Below are positions 26,656 through 35,115 of a DNA stretch of 64,000 nt, one piece after another (position 1 is the first letter of the stretch; each line of letters begins with the position of its first letter). This stretch comes from Lachnospiraceae bacterium (lineage in GTDB: Bacteria; Bacillota; Clostridia; Lachnospirales; Lachnospiraceae): the NCBI GenBank assembly GCA_014804785.1, contig JAAUZD010000026.1, positions 366,357 to 430,356 of the forward strand. The letters are read 5' to 3'. The notes under the pieces are model-generated. The model saw nothing but the letters and a program-made list of their open reading frames with translations, was not told where the DNA came from and ran no database searches. Made by a program: the position numbers and the translations under genes.

Positions 26656-28899
26656 ATGAATACACAAAAGAAGAAAAGAAAAAAGAAATTTTCTGCGGCA
26701 AAGGCTAAAAATTTTTTGTCACAGAAATCTATAAGGCTTGCTGCTTTTTTGTCTCTTTCGTGTTTTTACACGGAGATTGTTTTCAAGCTGTCAGTCGAAA
26801 CATCGCACACCGGAAGTTCATTTGTATTTTTGGCATTATTCTCGCTCTGCGTGGGACTCGTTGTTTCAGGCATTATTTCGCTGTTGCCGAAAAAAGCAGT
26901 GCAGATTCTGATACCATTCTTTCTGGGATTTATATTCCTCATTTTCGTTGTGGAATTTCTGGTATACAGACAGTTTAAGGTGGCATATGACGTAAATACC
27001 ATATTGAATGCTGCAACTGACGCACTGGGCGGATTTGGTGCTGACATCAGGCGGCTGATCTTCTGCTTTGATGGAATCAGTCATATTGCGCTCTTCTTAC
27101 TGCCGCTTATCTTGTGGTTTGTACTAAGAGAAAAGATAACAGGGCAGTTATCCGAAAAGGGCATTAGGCGGAGACGTACAGGACAGGCTGTTTATTCTTT
27201 GCTGGCACATTTGGCTGGGGGAGCTGCCTGCTATGGAGCGGCTTTGTTCCTTATTTTATGCTGCGGTCTGCACAAGGAGATTTATACAAATCAATATAAT
27301 TTTGAGTCGGCTGTCATGCAGTTTGGGCTGGGTGAGGGGCTGTGTCTGGATATCCGGAATCTTGCTTCATCCAAAACGTCCGCTCCCGCTTTTGAAAGCG
27401 CGGAGGCGGAATTCGTGCAGGGCACAGTTGACAATACCCTTGTAAGCAGCAAGGAGGAAAGCGCATCTGGCGGTAAGACCGTCGTACAGGCAAAGGAGGC
27501 AGCCGGCACGCAGGAGGTGGTCATGCTTCAAGAGGGGACTTCCTCCCAAAGCACGAAAACTGAACAGGAGAACGAATCGGTAACACCGGTTGTATACGGT
27601 CAGAGTGTGGCCTGCGTTGATTTTGCTGCTCTTGCTGCCGCAGGTGGGAATTGTGCCGATATTGATGCTTATGTTTCCACGCTCACACCGTCAAGCCAAA
27701 ATGCCTATACAGGCTCTTTTGAGGGAAAAAATCTGATTTTGATCTGTGCGGAAGCATTTTCTGGCTTTCTCATTGACCCGGAGCTCACACCGACACTTTA
27801 CAGGCTTTCCACAAATGGAATTAACTTTAATGATTATTACCAGCAGTCAATTGCCGGAACAACCGGAGGTGAGTATCAGCTTTTATTTGGTTTGATTCCG
27901 ACTTCCGGCGGAAGCTCTATTAAGGAGATCACGCAGAACGGAACGCATACCAATATGGGCGCGTTTTTAAATGACAAGGGATATTTCGGCATGGCTTTCC
28001 ACAACAGTACCTACACTTATTACGATCGGCATGAGACACATACAAAGCTGGGCTACAGTGGGGGATATATGGGAGTGGGAAATGGCCTTGAGGAGCTTAT
28101 CAGCCCTAAATGGCCGGCAAGCGATTTGGAATTGATTCAGGAAACTCTCCCGATGTACATTGACAAACAGCCTTTTAATGTTTATTACATGACGGTAAGC
28201 GGTCACAGTTTATACACTTTTGATAGGAATGCCATGTCAAGGGAAAACAAAGATGCCGTAGACGCATGGTGCGCGAAGAACAATCTTTCCTACTCGGAGC
28301 CTGTACGTGCTTATATTGCGGCGAACCTTGAACTTGAAAAGGCACTGGATTATCTTGTAAAAACCCTTGAAGAAAAAGGTATTGCAGACGACACAGTAAT
28401 CTGCATTGCGCCGGATCATTTTCCCTATGGGATAGATTCGGACGCCGCCTTGGGAGATATGCCGTATTTATCTGAATTCTACGGTTATCCAGTGAACACC
28501 TATGAGGAGCGGGACAGAAGCCGTGCTATTATCTGGTGCGGGGAGCTTGAAAATAATGAGCCGATTATTGTCGATACGCCTACCTCTTCCGTAGACATAC
28601 TTCCGACATTGTGCAATCTCTTTGGCGTGGAATGGGATTCCAGGCTTTATGTGGGAAGGGATGTGCTCTCAGATGCTCTCCCGCTTGTTTTCTTTGGAAA
28701 TTATGACTGGAAGACTGACTTAGGGCATTATAATTCATCCAAGGGAATTTTCACGCCAACAGATGAAAATGCCGTCATTCCGGAAGATTATGTAAAGCAG
28801 ATATCCAGTATAGTGAGAAATAGAATGACATTTTCTAAGTCTGTGCTCAGCCATGATTATTATACACATGTTTATAATGCGGCATCGGTGTCGAAATGA
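26656..28899 (+). CDS. LTA synthase-like membrane sulfatase-fold protein
   Basis: 747 aa. About five membrane helices occupy residues 28-195; a linker of low complexity (about 235-320, rich in Ser, Ala, Glu) leads to the extracellular sulfatase-fold domain (about 345-690). Expected active-site residues are there: a Thr nucleophile in GTTGGEYQ (T402 aligns best with the LtaS Thr), an upstream acidic ligand in LILICAEAF, and IAPDHFPYG with an Asp-His pair. Enzymes of this family transfer glycerophosphate or phosphoethanolamine groups from lipids. The long linker is unusual compared with LtaS. AGGATAAGAGATT before the ATG is only a modest binding site. Confidence 0.88.
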   Translation: MNTQKKKRKKKFSAAKAKNFLSQKSIRLAAFLSLSCFYTEIVFKLSVETSHTGSSFVFLALFSLCVGLVVSGIISLLPKKAVQILIPFFLGFIFLIFVVEFLVYRQFKVAYDVNTILNAATDALGGFGADIRRLIFCFDGISHIALFLLPLILWFVLREKITGQLSEKGIRRRRTGQAVYSLLAHLAGGAACYGAALFLILCCGLHKEIYTNQYNFESAVMQFGLGEGLCLDIRNLASSKTSAPAFESAEAEFVQGTVDNTLVSSKEESASGGKTVVQAKEAAGTQEVVMLQEGTSSQSTKTEQENESVTPVVYGQSVACVDFAALAAAGGNCADIDAYVSTLTPSSQNAYTGSFEGKNLILICAEAFSGFLIDPELTPTLYRLSTNGINFNDYYQQSIAGTTGGEYQLLFGLIPTSGGSSIKEITQNGTHTNMGAFLNDKGYFGMAFHNSTYTYYDRHETHTKLGYSGGYMGVGNGLEELISPKWPASDLELIQETLPMYIDKQPFNVYYMTVSGHSLYTFDRNAMSRENKDAVDAWCAKNNLSYSEPVRAYIAANLELEKALDYLVKTLEEKGIADDTVICIAPDHFPYGIDSDAALGDMPYLSEFYGYPVNTYEERDRSRAIIWCGELENNEPIIVDTPTSSVDILPTLCNLFGVEWDSRLYVGRDVLSDALPLVFFGNYDWKTDLGHYNSSKGIFTPTDENAVIPEDYVKQISSIVRNRMTFSKSVLSHDYYTHVYNAASVSK

Positions 28900-28917
28900 T
28901 GTGAAAAAGTTGAACGT

Positions 28918-29002
28918 AGAACGAACAGCATAGGTAAAACCGTAGGTCGGGAATCTACGAACAGGTTCCCGGCTCTTTTTTTGTCCTGTTCACAGCAGAA
29001 AG
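28918..29002 (+). repeat. Direct repeat copy A, terminator-containing cassette
   Basis: About 85 bp closely matching 30749-30828 (starts AGAACGAACAGCATAGGTAA, ends CAGCAGAAAG). It includes the hairpin GGTCGGGAA / TTCCCGGCT (28945-28953 with 28965-28973) followed by seven T, a good terminator for the sulfatase-fold gene. Confidence 0.85.
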
Positions 29003-29109
29003 ATTTATATGTGAAAAAGAAGGGCAAGCTATCCATGTGGTACTGAAAATGAGATGAAGTTCCATGACGTATCTGATAAAATAATAAATGCCGGCAGAGA
29101 GGAGAAGGT

Positions 29110-29973
29110 ATGGAATGGAATGAAAAACTGCAGCTAATCATTGATTATGTTGAAAATCATCTGCAGCGAAAAGAGGAACCTGTTGATAATGAAGAAATCG
29201 CAAGAATGGCAGAATGCTCTTTTGGTTTTTTTCAAAAAGTATTTTCATATATGAATGGCATCAGTTTTGCCGAATATATTCGTTCGCGGAAATTGACGCT
29301 GGCAGGATATGATTTGAAAAGCACCAACCTGAAAGTGATTGAAATCAGCTATAAGTATGGCTATGACTCGCCTACATCATTTACGAAGGCCTTTCAATCG
29401 TTTCATGGAGTATCACCTAAAGAAGCAAGAAATCCGAATGTTGCTTTAAAGGTCACTCCGAAAATGCAGATAATGGAAAGTCAAAATTATTCATGGAAGC
29501 TTGAACAAAAAGATGGTTTTCGATTAGTAGGAAAAAGAATCACCGTATCTTGTAATGACAACATGCATTTCAAAAGAATACCTGAATTTTGGAACGAATG
29601 TCAGCGCAATGGTATATTTGCCAGGTTGGTTTCAATGGACTGCGGCAATCCCCAAGGTTTATTCGGCGTATTTGGCGCTTATGATGAGGGATTAAATGAA
29701 ATGGAGTATTCCATTATGGTTTTATCTGATCAAAATCTGCCGCAGGGATTTACTGAAATGCAGATTCCGAATACCACATGGGCGGTTTTTGATTGTAAAG
29801 GTTCTGTTCCGCAGGCAATTCAAAAAGGTTGGAAATATCTTAATGAGGAATGGCTTGTAAAATATCCATTTCAACATGCCGAGTGTCCCGAGATGGAGTG
29901 GTATAGCAGCGGAAATATATATGACGACGATTATCTGAGTCAAATCTGGATACCCATTATAGAGGAGGAATGA
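29110..29973 (+). CDS. AraC-family regulator with GyrI-like effector-binding domain
   Basis: 287 aa. Residues about 5-105 form the double helix-turn-helix (IARMAECSFGFFQKVFSYMNG, then VIEISYKYGYDSPTSFTKAFQSFHGVSPKEAR in parts). Residues about 125-287 fit the GyrI-like/AraC effector-binding fold (FRLVGKRITVSC, GLFGVFGAYDEG, WAVFDCKGSVPQAIQKGWKYLNEEW). AGAGGAGAAGG precedes the ATG. The family (Rob, SoxS-like and BltR-like partners) binds small hydrophobic ligands. Its stop overlaps the next gene (ATGA), so they are co-transcribed. Confidence 0.9.
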   Translation: MEWNEKLQLIIDYVENHLQRKEEPVDNEEIARMAECSFGFFQKVFSYMNGISFAEYIRSRKLTLAGYDLKSTNLKVIEISYKYGYDSPTSFTKAFQSFHGVSPKEARNPNVALKVTPKMQIMESQNYSWKLEQKDGFRLVGKRITVSCNDNMHFKRIPEFWNECQRNGIFARLVSMDCGNPQGLFGVFGAYDEGLNEMEYSIMVLSDQNLPQGFTEMQIPNTTWAVFDCKGSVPQAIQKGWKYLNEEWLVKYPFQHAECPEMEWYSSGNIYDDDYLSQIWIPIIEEE

Positions 29974-30440
29974 AAGTGGTACATTTAGTTTACTGCGATA
30001 ATGCAGGGAAAAAGGGCGAAAAAGTCCTTGATAAAATCATAGACGGTAAAAAGACGATGGTAGTCCGCGGCGCAGCGGGACGGAAAATTCCGCATAGCAG
30101 AGTTTTTGAAGAAGAGGAATTATACTTTATGGAAAAAGGAAGTTCAGAAATTACTGCAAAGGCAAAAGTAAAGCATGTGGATAACTATGTAAAGTTAGCG
30201 GATGAAGAAATTACAAAAATACTTAAAGAAAATCAGGAGAAATTAAACTTGACGGACAAACAGAAAATCCGCTGGCACAAAAAATGTCTCTGTCTTGTGG
30301 AATTTCAGGATGTTGAAGCGATAGAACCTCTTGCATTTGAACATCAGGGAAATATGGATGATTGGCTTATTCTGGAGAAAATTGAAGATGTGGTTGCAGG
30401 AACCAGCATCCCTTATAATTACGAGAAATCAAAATTTTGA
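29970..30440 (+). CDS. Hypothetical protein, ASCH/PUA-like fold suspected
   Basis: 156 aa, start overlapping the AraC gene stop (ATGA) with GAGGAGG inside the end of that gene. The N-terminal part has alternating strands with KIIDGKKTMVVRG and EELYFMEKGSSEITAKAKV, which recall ASCH/PUA-like proteins where an R/K-rich groove binds nucleic acid. The assignment is by pattern only and weak. Translational coupling to the regulator suggests a shared process. Confidence 0.55.
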   Translation: MKVVHLVYCDNAGKKGEKVLDKIIDGKKTMVVRGAAGRKIPHSRVFEEEELYFMEKGSSEITAKAKVKHVDNYVKLADEEITKILKENQEKLNLTDKQKIRWHKKCLCLVEFQDVEAIEPLAFEHQGNMDDWLILEKIEDVVAGTSIPYNYEKSKF

Positions 30441-30500
30441 GATGTAGTAAATACCGATGCCCCCGGCTCCTGGCTTGTAAGATCAAGAGGTTTATGCTAG

Positions 30501-30764
30501 TATAAAAAAACAGAAAGTAAAGACAATATTCCACTGGCTGAATTTGTGTTACGCATTATTACGGATAAACCAGATTTGGAAGTCCAGGGGCAGGATAAGG
30601 GAGCAGACCCACACAGGGCAAGATACCATTCCAGTGTGATGGATATAGAGAATTTTCATTCCGGACAGGAATTTAAAGAATTGCCGGACACCTATACGAT
30701 TTTCATTATCGAAAAAGATTTTTATGGTCATAATTTTGAACTGATGGCAGAACGAACAGCATAG
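30501..30764 (+). pseudogene. PD-(D/E)XK nuclease-family transposase fragment
   Basis: The frame is open from after a TAG at 30498 and has only a GTG (30546) as possible start, inside conserved sequence (PLAEFVLRIITDKPDL). It then reads EVQGQDKGADPHRARYHSS and LPDTYTIFIIEKDFYGHN, which matches the central region of PDDEXK_2 transposases (IEVQ...RARYxSS...LPxxYVIFITExD). Full-length relatives are around 280 aa, and the segment expected between ITDKPDL and EVQ is missing, so there is an internal deletion. The end runs into the repeat copy at 30749. Non-functional. Confidence 0.75.
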
Positions 30765-30828
30765 GTAAAACCGCAGGTCGGGAATCTAAGAACAGAGTCC
30801 CGGCTTTTTTTCTGTTCACGGCAGAAAG
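30749..30828 (+). repeat. Direct repeat copy B, terminator-containing cassette
   Basis: About 80 bp matching 28918-29002. Its hairpin GGTCGGGA / TCCCGGCT (30776-30783 with 30798-30805) is followed by a T-run. It cuts off the transposase fragment, whose last codons lie in the repeat. Confidence 0.85.
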
Positions 30829-30911
30829 TACCTGTTCTACAACATTCTGTTACTGTAATCTGAATAAAATTCCGATATAATATTACTAATAGGTGTAAAG
30901 GAAGTGAAAAA

Positions 30912-31634
30912 GTGCAGATAGCAGTATGTGATGATGAAAAAGAAATCAGGGATATGTTTGCAGAAAAAATAAAGAGATTCTACCCGAAAGCAGATCTGCT
31001 GCTGTATGCCTCAGGTGAGGAACTGCTTCTATCAGGCAGCCAACCTGATATTCTATTGCTTGACATTCAGATGCCGGGTAAAAACGGGATGGAAACGGCA
31101 AAGGAACTGCGGAAAAATAACAAGAAGGCAATTATTATTTTTGTAACTGCCCTAGAGGATTTTGTGTTTCAGTCATTTGACGTAGGCGCATTTCATTATC
31201 TGGTGAAACCTTTTGACAATCAGAAATTTGTGAAAGTACTGATGAAGGCGGTGGATGCGTTTGAAGAGAGAGAAAGGCTGGAAGCTGTCAATATGAAAAA
31301 GGAGGTTCCAAACCTCACAATTACGGCAGGAGGCAGTCATATCATCGTCAACCCGGAGGATATTGTATATGCGGAGGTATTTGACCGAAAAGTGCTCATT
31401 CATACAATGGATTCGGATATAGAATACTACGGAAGGATGAAAGAATTGGAGAAAAAGGTTGGGGAGGAATTTTATCGTCCCCACAGAGCATATCTTGTGA
31501 ATTTCAATTTTATCAGAAAATACGATGCCGCAACAATCTACCTGGAAAAAGGACAGGCTCTTATGGCAAAACAGAATTACAGGGAGTTTGTGAAGCGCTA
31601 TTTAAGGTATAACCAGAGGAAAGGAACAGAATAA
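30912..31634 (+). CDS. LytTR-family response regulator (AgrA-like), GTG start
   Basis: 240 aa. Receiver domain at residues 1-120: the acidic pocket D7-D8, the phosphoacceptor D51 in ILLLDIQMPG, Thr in FVTAL, and Lys in YLVKPF. The LytTR DNA-binding domain covers about 135-235 (VNPEDIVYAEVFDRKVLIHT, FYRPHRAYLVNFNFIRKYD). The start is GTG at 30912, preceded by AAGGAAGTG. It is followed 3 bp later by a GHKL sensor kinase gene, forming a two-component system of the AgrC/AgrA type. No AgrB/AgrD peptide genes are in the window; target sites were not identified. Confidence 0.93.
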   Translation: MQIAVCDDEKEIRDMFAEKIKRFYPKADLLLYASGEELLLSGSQPDILLLDIQMPGKNGMETAKELRKNNKKAIIIFVTALEDFVFQSFDVGAFHYLVKPFDNQKFVKVLMKAVDAFEERERLEAVNMKKEVPNLTITAGGSHIIVNPEDIVYAEVFDRKVLIHTMDSDIEYYGRMKELEKKVGEEFYRPHRAYLVNFNFIRKYDAATIYLEKGQALMAKQNYREFVKRYLRYNQRKGTE

Positions 31635-31637
31635 AAA

Positions 31638-33002
31638 ATGATAGATAATGAAGCTGTTCAGGCTGTGGCGGATATACTGATGGTGGTAGAAATACTCATA
31701 ACGGCATATTGCATTTACCGGTTTGCCAAGCCCTTTATGAATCGTAAAAAAGGAGCGTTCTTCAGCGGAGTGGCTTATGTCCTGATTATGCTTATACTTT
31801 ATAGCATTCCTCTTCCCCTTTATGCTCTTTTGGTATATGGTATTAAAATCCTTGTGGTATTGCTTATGATGTGTTTAATTGACAGGAGAAATTATGAGCA
31901 AAAAGTATTTCTCGTAGTGACCTTTTTTTCTCTGCGGAGGTTCGCGTTAGTGCTGGCGGAAATTCTGTATGACCATTTGTATAATTGGGCAACACAGACC
32001 CAATATATGATGGAGCACCCCAATATGTGGTTTGCTCTGTATGTGGGAGTTTCCGTACTTTATCAAGTTTTTGAATTTTCCTTTATGGCGATCGCCATAT
32101 GTATGATTTTAAGAACGTACTTAAATAAGTATGCACAAATGACAAAAAAAGAGATGCTGATGCTGATCCTTCCCTCTTTTGCGATGATAGCAGGCAGTGA
32201 GATCATGCACTATTACCGCAGCTTTTATATACTCAAAACGGGAGAGGCCTCCGGGGCTTATGATTTACTTTCTTTCCTATACTATGCAATCTCTGTTGTT
32301 CCAACGATTCTACTTATTTTGTTGTACCAGAAAATCCGTGCAAAACAGGAGGAAAAGCTGCAAAGAGAACTGCTTGCCGCTCAGATGGACAACATCCGTC
32401 AGCACATCATGCAGGTGGAGACCCTTTACCAGAACATCCGCGGCATCCGCCACGACATGACCAACCATATCCTTACCTTAGAAAGACTTTATGCCGGGAA
32501 TCAACAAAAAGAAGCCAGAGCGTACAGCGCAGACCTAAAAGCCTCCCTCACTGCAGCGACAGAAGAGCTCAAAAGCGGAAACCCCGTAACAGACGTAATC
32601 CTACAAGAACAAAAAAACGAAGCACAAAAAAAGAAAATACACTTCAACTCAGACTTCCACTACCCATCAGACTCCGCCATCAATGCTTTCGACATCAGCG
32701 TAATACTAAACAACGCCCTGCAGAACGCCTTAGAAAACGCTAAGACAAGTGATATACCCTATGTATCCATCCGCTCCTACAGAAGGAATAATGCCTATAT
32801 GATTGAGGTTAATAACAGCTTTAAAGGAAACCTGCAATGGAATCCAGAAACCGGACTCCCCCTTACTTCCAAAAGAGAAACAGACGGTCATGGATACGGC
32901 TTATCCAACATCCGCAAAGTAGCCGAAAAATACTCCGGCGACATAGCCATTGACATAAAAGAGAACCAGTTCCGTCTTACTATCATGCTGATGACAGAAT
33001 AA
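31638..33002 (+). CDS. Sensor histidine kinase, GHKL type (AgrC-like)
   Basis: 454 aa. About six membrane helices lie in residues 10-235, then a coiled-coil linker and the dimerisation helix with IRGIRHDMTNHI; His272 is the likely phosphorylated residue. The ATP-binding domain has the N-box NALQNALENA and the G-box GHGYGLSNI. AGGAAAGGAACAG precedes the ATG. Base use changes along the gene: after about 32340 the third codon positions become C-rich and G/T are scarce, unlike the first half. Confidence 0.92.
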   Translation: MIDNEAVQAVADILMVVEILITAYCIYRFAKPFMNRKKGAFFSGVAYVLIMLILYSIPLPLYALLVYGIKILVVLLMMCLIDRRNYEQKVFLVVTFFSLRRFALVLAEILYDHLYNWATQTQYMMEHPNMWFALYVGVSVLYQVFEFSFMAIAICMILRTYLNKYAQMTKKEMLMLILPSFAMIAGSEIMHYYRSFYILKTGEASGAYDLLSFLYYAISVVPTILLILLYQKIRAKQEEKLQRELLAAQMDNIRQHIMQVETLYQNIRGIRHDMTNHILTLERLYAGNQQKEARAYSADLKASLTAATEELKSGNPVTDVILQEQKNEAQKKKIHFNSDFHYPSDSAINAFDISVILNNALQNALENAKTSDIPYVSIRSYRRNNAYMIEVNNSFKGNLQWNPETGLPLTSKRETDGHGYGLSNIRKVAEKYSGDIAIDIKENQFRLTIMLMTE

Positions 33003-33152
33003 CAAAATATGATCACTTCACAGCAGAAAAAGAACCATCCACATCATATCACTTTATCCTGAAAATTAAATTCCGAAATACGAAATGAGAGGTAACAGGA
33101 TAAGCTTACCTCGAAGTACAAGGATGTACGAATTGGAAAGGAGACCACAACT

Positions 33153-33941
33153 ATGATGACAGTAGGCAGTGCAGGCGGAGCGATGCTCCAGGGAGTAAAC
33201 AGCAGTATGCCGGCAGGAAGTATGCAGATGGATTCCGTCAGCAGAAATCTTCAGAATCAGATTGCAAATGAGCAGCAGAAATTAAAGGAACTTTCTTCTA
33301 ACGACAATCTGACACCAGAAGAAAAAATGAAGAAAAGGCAGGAGATTCAGCAGGAAATTGCGAATCTGCAGCAACAGCTGAGGCAGCACCAGATAGAACA
33401 AAAAAGGGAGCAGAGGAAAGAACAGCAATCAAAGGACTCCTCTGTGGAAGAGCTGGTTGGTGGAAACAGGAAGGCAGCTTCATCAAAGAACGGAAAGCAG
33501 CAAGCAGGACTTTCAACGTCCAGTATGCAGGCGATGATTTCTGCGGATTCTTCCATGAAGCAGGCAAAGGTGCAGGGCAGCGTTGCCACGAGAATGGAAG
33601 GCAGAGCCGGTGTTCTTAAGGCAGAGATCAAGCAGGATGGGGCTACAGGAGGCAATACACAAGCAAAGGAAGCGGAACTTGCAGAAGTAGAGCAGAAGGC
33701 TATAGAAGCTACTGCCGCACAGGCAGATACCCTTGCCAAAGCAAATAAGACAATGGAAGAGGCTGCAAAAGCGGAACAAGGAAACAAATCAGATGAGAAA
33801 CTTTCAAAGACCGAGGACGGGAAAAGCAGGTCAGGCAAGACTGATGACAAGGAAGAATCCGCTGCGGAAAATAAAGCAGCAGATGCCGCCGAGGACAAAG
33901 CGCAGTCTGCTGCCTATACACATGTGGACGTCCGCCTGTAG
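33153..33941 (+). CDS. FlxA-like low-complexity protein
   Basis: 262 aa, highly charged and rich in Ala, Gln, Lys and Glu. Residues about 28-95 have the FlxA-like pattern (IANEQQKLKELSSNDNLTPEE, then a KRQEIQQEIANLQQQLRQHQ coiled coil). The rest is compositionally biased, with Ala/Glu/Lys repeats and no recognised domain. FlxA is a flagellar-regulon gene in E. coli; in Lachnospiraceae such proteins often occur near motility or surface genes. GGAAAGGAGACC precedes the ATG. Two small hairpins lie in the leader (33087-33111 and 33117-33129). Function unknown. Confidence 0.75.
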   Translation: MMTVGSAGGAMLQGVNSSMPAGSMQMDSVSRNLQNQIANEQQKLKELSSNDNLTPEEKMKKRQEIQQEIANLQQQLRQHQIEQKREQRKEQQSKDSSVEELVGGNRKAASSKNGKQQAGLSTSSMQAMISADSSMKQAKVQGSVATRMEGRAGVLKAEIKQDGATGGNTQAKEAELAEVEQKAIEATAAQADTLAKANKTMEEAAKAEQGNKSDEKLSKTEDGKSRSGKTDDKEESAAENKAADAAEDKAQSAAYTHVDVRL

Positions 33942-33966
33942 ATCCCACATTGTTTTTCCTTAGCTT

Positions 33967-33994
33967 AAAAAAGCATCGGTTTCGGACCGAAATC
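33967..33994 (-). terminator. Terminator of the DUF368 gene
   Basis: On the minus strand, GATTTCGG / CCGAAACC around a single base (33978-33985 with 33987-33994) is followed by a T-run (33967-33972). It lies between convergent genes. Confidence 0.65.
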
Positions 33995-34835
33995 AGGGTG
34001 ACGTTTGAACGGCGGAGTTTAATTTATCCATTATGCCGGCAATAAAGATTCCTGCGGCAAGACAAAACACATTGATAAGACCGTTTCTGCTGGAAAGGGA
34101 AAGGCTTCCAAAGGGAACGGTCATAATTGTGGCAGCAATGATGATTCCCACGATTCCGTGAAATGCTTCCGAATAATGGGTATCAAACAAAGAATTGACA
34201 GCCTTTGACAGACAAATAACCGTAACGATTCCTCCGATTCCACCGGGAATCAGAACTTCTGGCACCATATGACCGATACCGTCAACAAAAGGAGTATAAA
34301 GCTCCAAAGGCATCAGCAGCGTGGAAAAACTCATTCCCGGCGCAATAATGCTGAGGGCAAGGCAAAAACCGCAGAAAAGATACCATACAAAACCGGGCGT
34401 AATTTTGACAGATGCTGCACACAGACCAAGCAGCAGAGCAAAGACGATCAGCATAGCTGCAAGCATGGAAATAAAAGCTTTGCGCGGTCTTCCATGGAGC
34501 CCTGCCTCTTTCCATAGGGAAGGCAACATACCGGCAATCAATCCTACAAAAAGACAGATGGAAGGATCTGGGTATTTTTCCAAAAAAAATGCCAGCAGAT
34601 TGGCAATTCCCATAAATCCGATCACATACCCCACAATATAAGGCAGCAGTCGAGGAACATGACTCTTAAAACGCTGAGCCGGATTTGCCAGGAATTCCAT
34701 GAGAGGTTTATACACTCCAAAGACAACGCTTAAGACCCCGCCGCTGATTCCCGGTAGAACAGCTCCCAATCCAATCAAAGCACCTTGAAAAAGATGAAAC
34801 GCAGCACGCACAAAAGAAACTGAAACATTTCTCAT
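33993..34835 (-). CDS. DUF368 membrane protein, PopT-type undecaprenyl-phosphate transporter
   Basis: 280 aa with about eight to nine hydrophobic segments. The family hallmark GLGAVLPGISGGVLSVVFGVYKPL is at residues 20-43 (given here as a motif region), and a second IIAPGMSFSTLLMPLELYTPF lies near 163-183; the two related PGxS loops are typical of DUF368. Some members were shown to recycle undecaprenyl phosphate for cell-wall synthesis. The gene is alone, opposite to its neighbours. Confidence 0.85.
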   Translation of the reverse strand: MRNVSVSFVRAAFHLFQGALIGLGAVLPGISGGVLSVVFGVYKPLMEFLANPAQRFKSHVPRLLPYIVGYVIGFMGIANLLAFFLEKYPDPSICLFVGLIAGMLPSLWKEAGLHGRPRKAFISMLAAMLIVFALLLGLCAASVKITPGFVWYLFCGFCLALSIIAPGMSFSTLLMPLELYTPFVDGIGHMVPEVLIPGGIGGIVTVICLSKAVNSLFDTHYSEAFHGIVGIIIAATIMTVPFGSLSLSSRNGLINVFCLAAGIFIAGIMDKLNSAVQTSP

Positions 34836-34924
34836 AATATTCTAATCCTTCATTTTATCCTTATAAGTAAAGATATGATACATCCCTCTTATTTATATCC
34901 TTTGGCAAAATTTCCATCTTTAGC

Positions 34925-34951
34925 TAAATTTATTTTTGCAGCGTCCGATAA
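34925..34951 (+). promoter_or_regulatory. Sigma-D (sigma-28) type promoter
   Basis: TAAA (34925-34928), 15-bp spacer, TCCGATAA (34944-34951), against the sigma-D consensus TAAA-N15-GCCGATAA. It is 165 bp before the ATG at 35116. One mismatch only in the -10 element. Confidence 0.6.
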
Positions 34952-35115
34952 ATATATTGCAGGTATTTATGGCCAGAATACCCGCAAAATACCGTTAATT
35001 AAGTCGCCACGGATGGTATGCTTTAGGGAAACGGACAGCCCTTTTGTGTATCATTTTTGTTTTTTTCGAACAAGGAGGGGAGAATAAAAGCAAGGGACAA
35101 GAAGAAGGAGGAAGA

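Noticed and set aside
33052..33078. Sigma-D promoter before the FlxA-like gene
   Set aside because: TTCCGAAA is a poor -10 and there is no TAAA at the right spacing.
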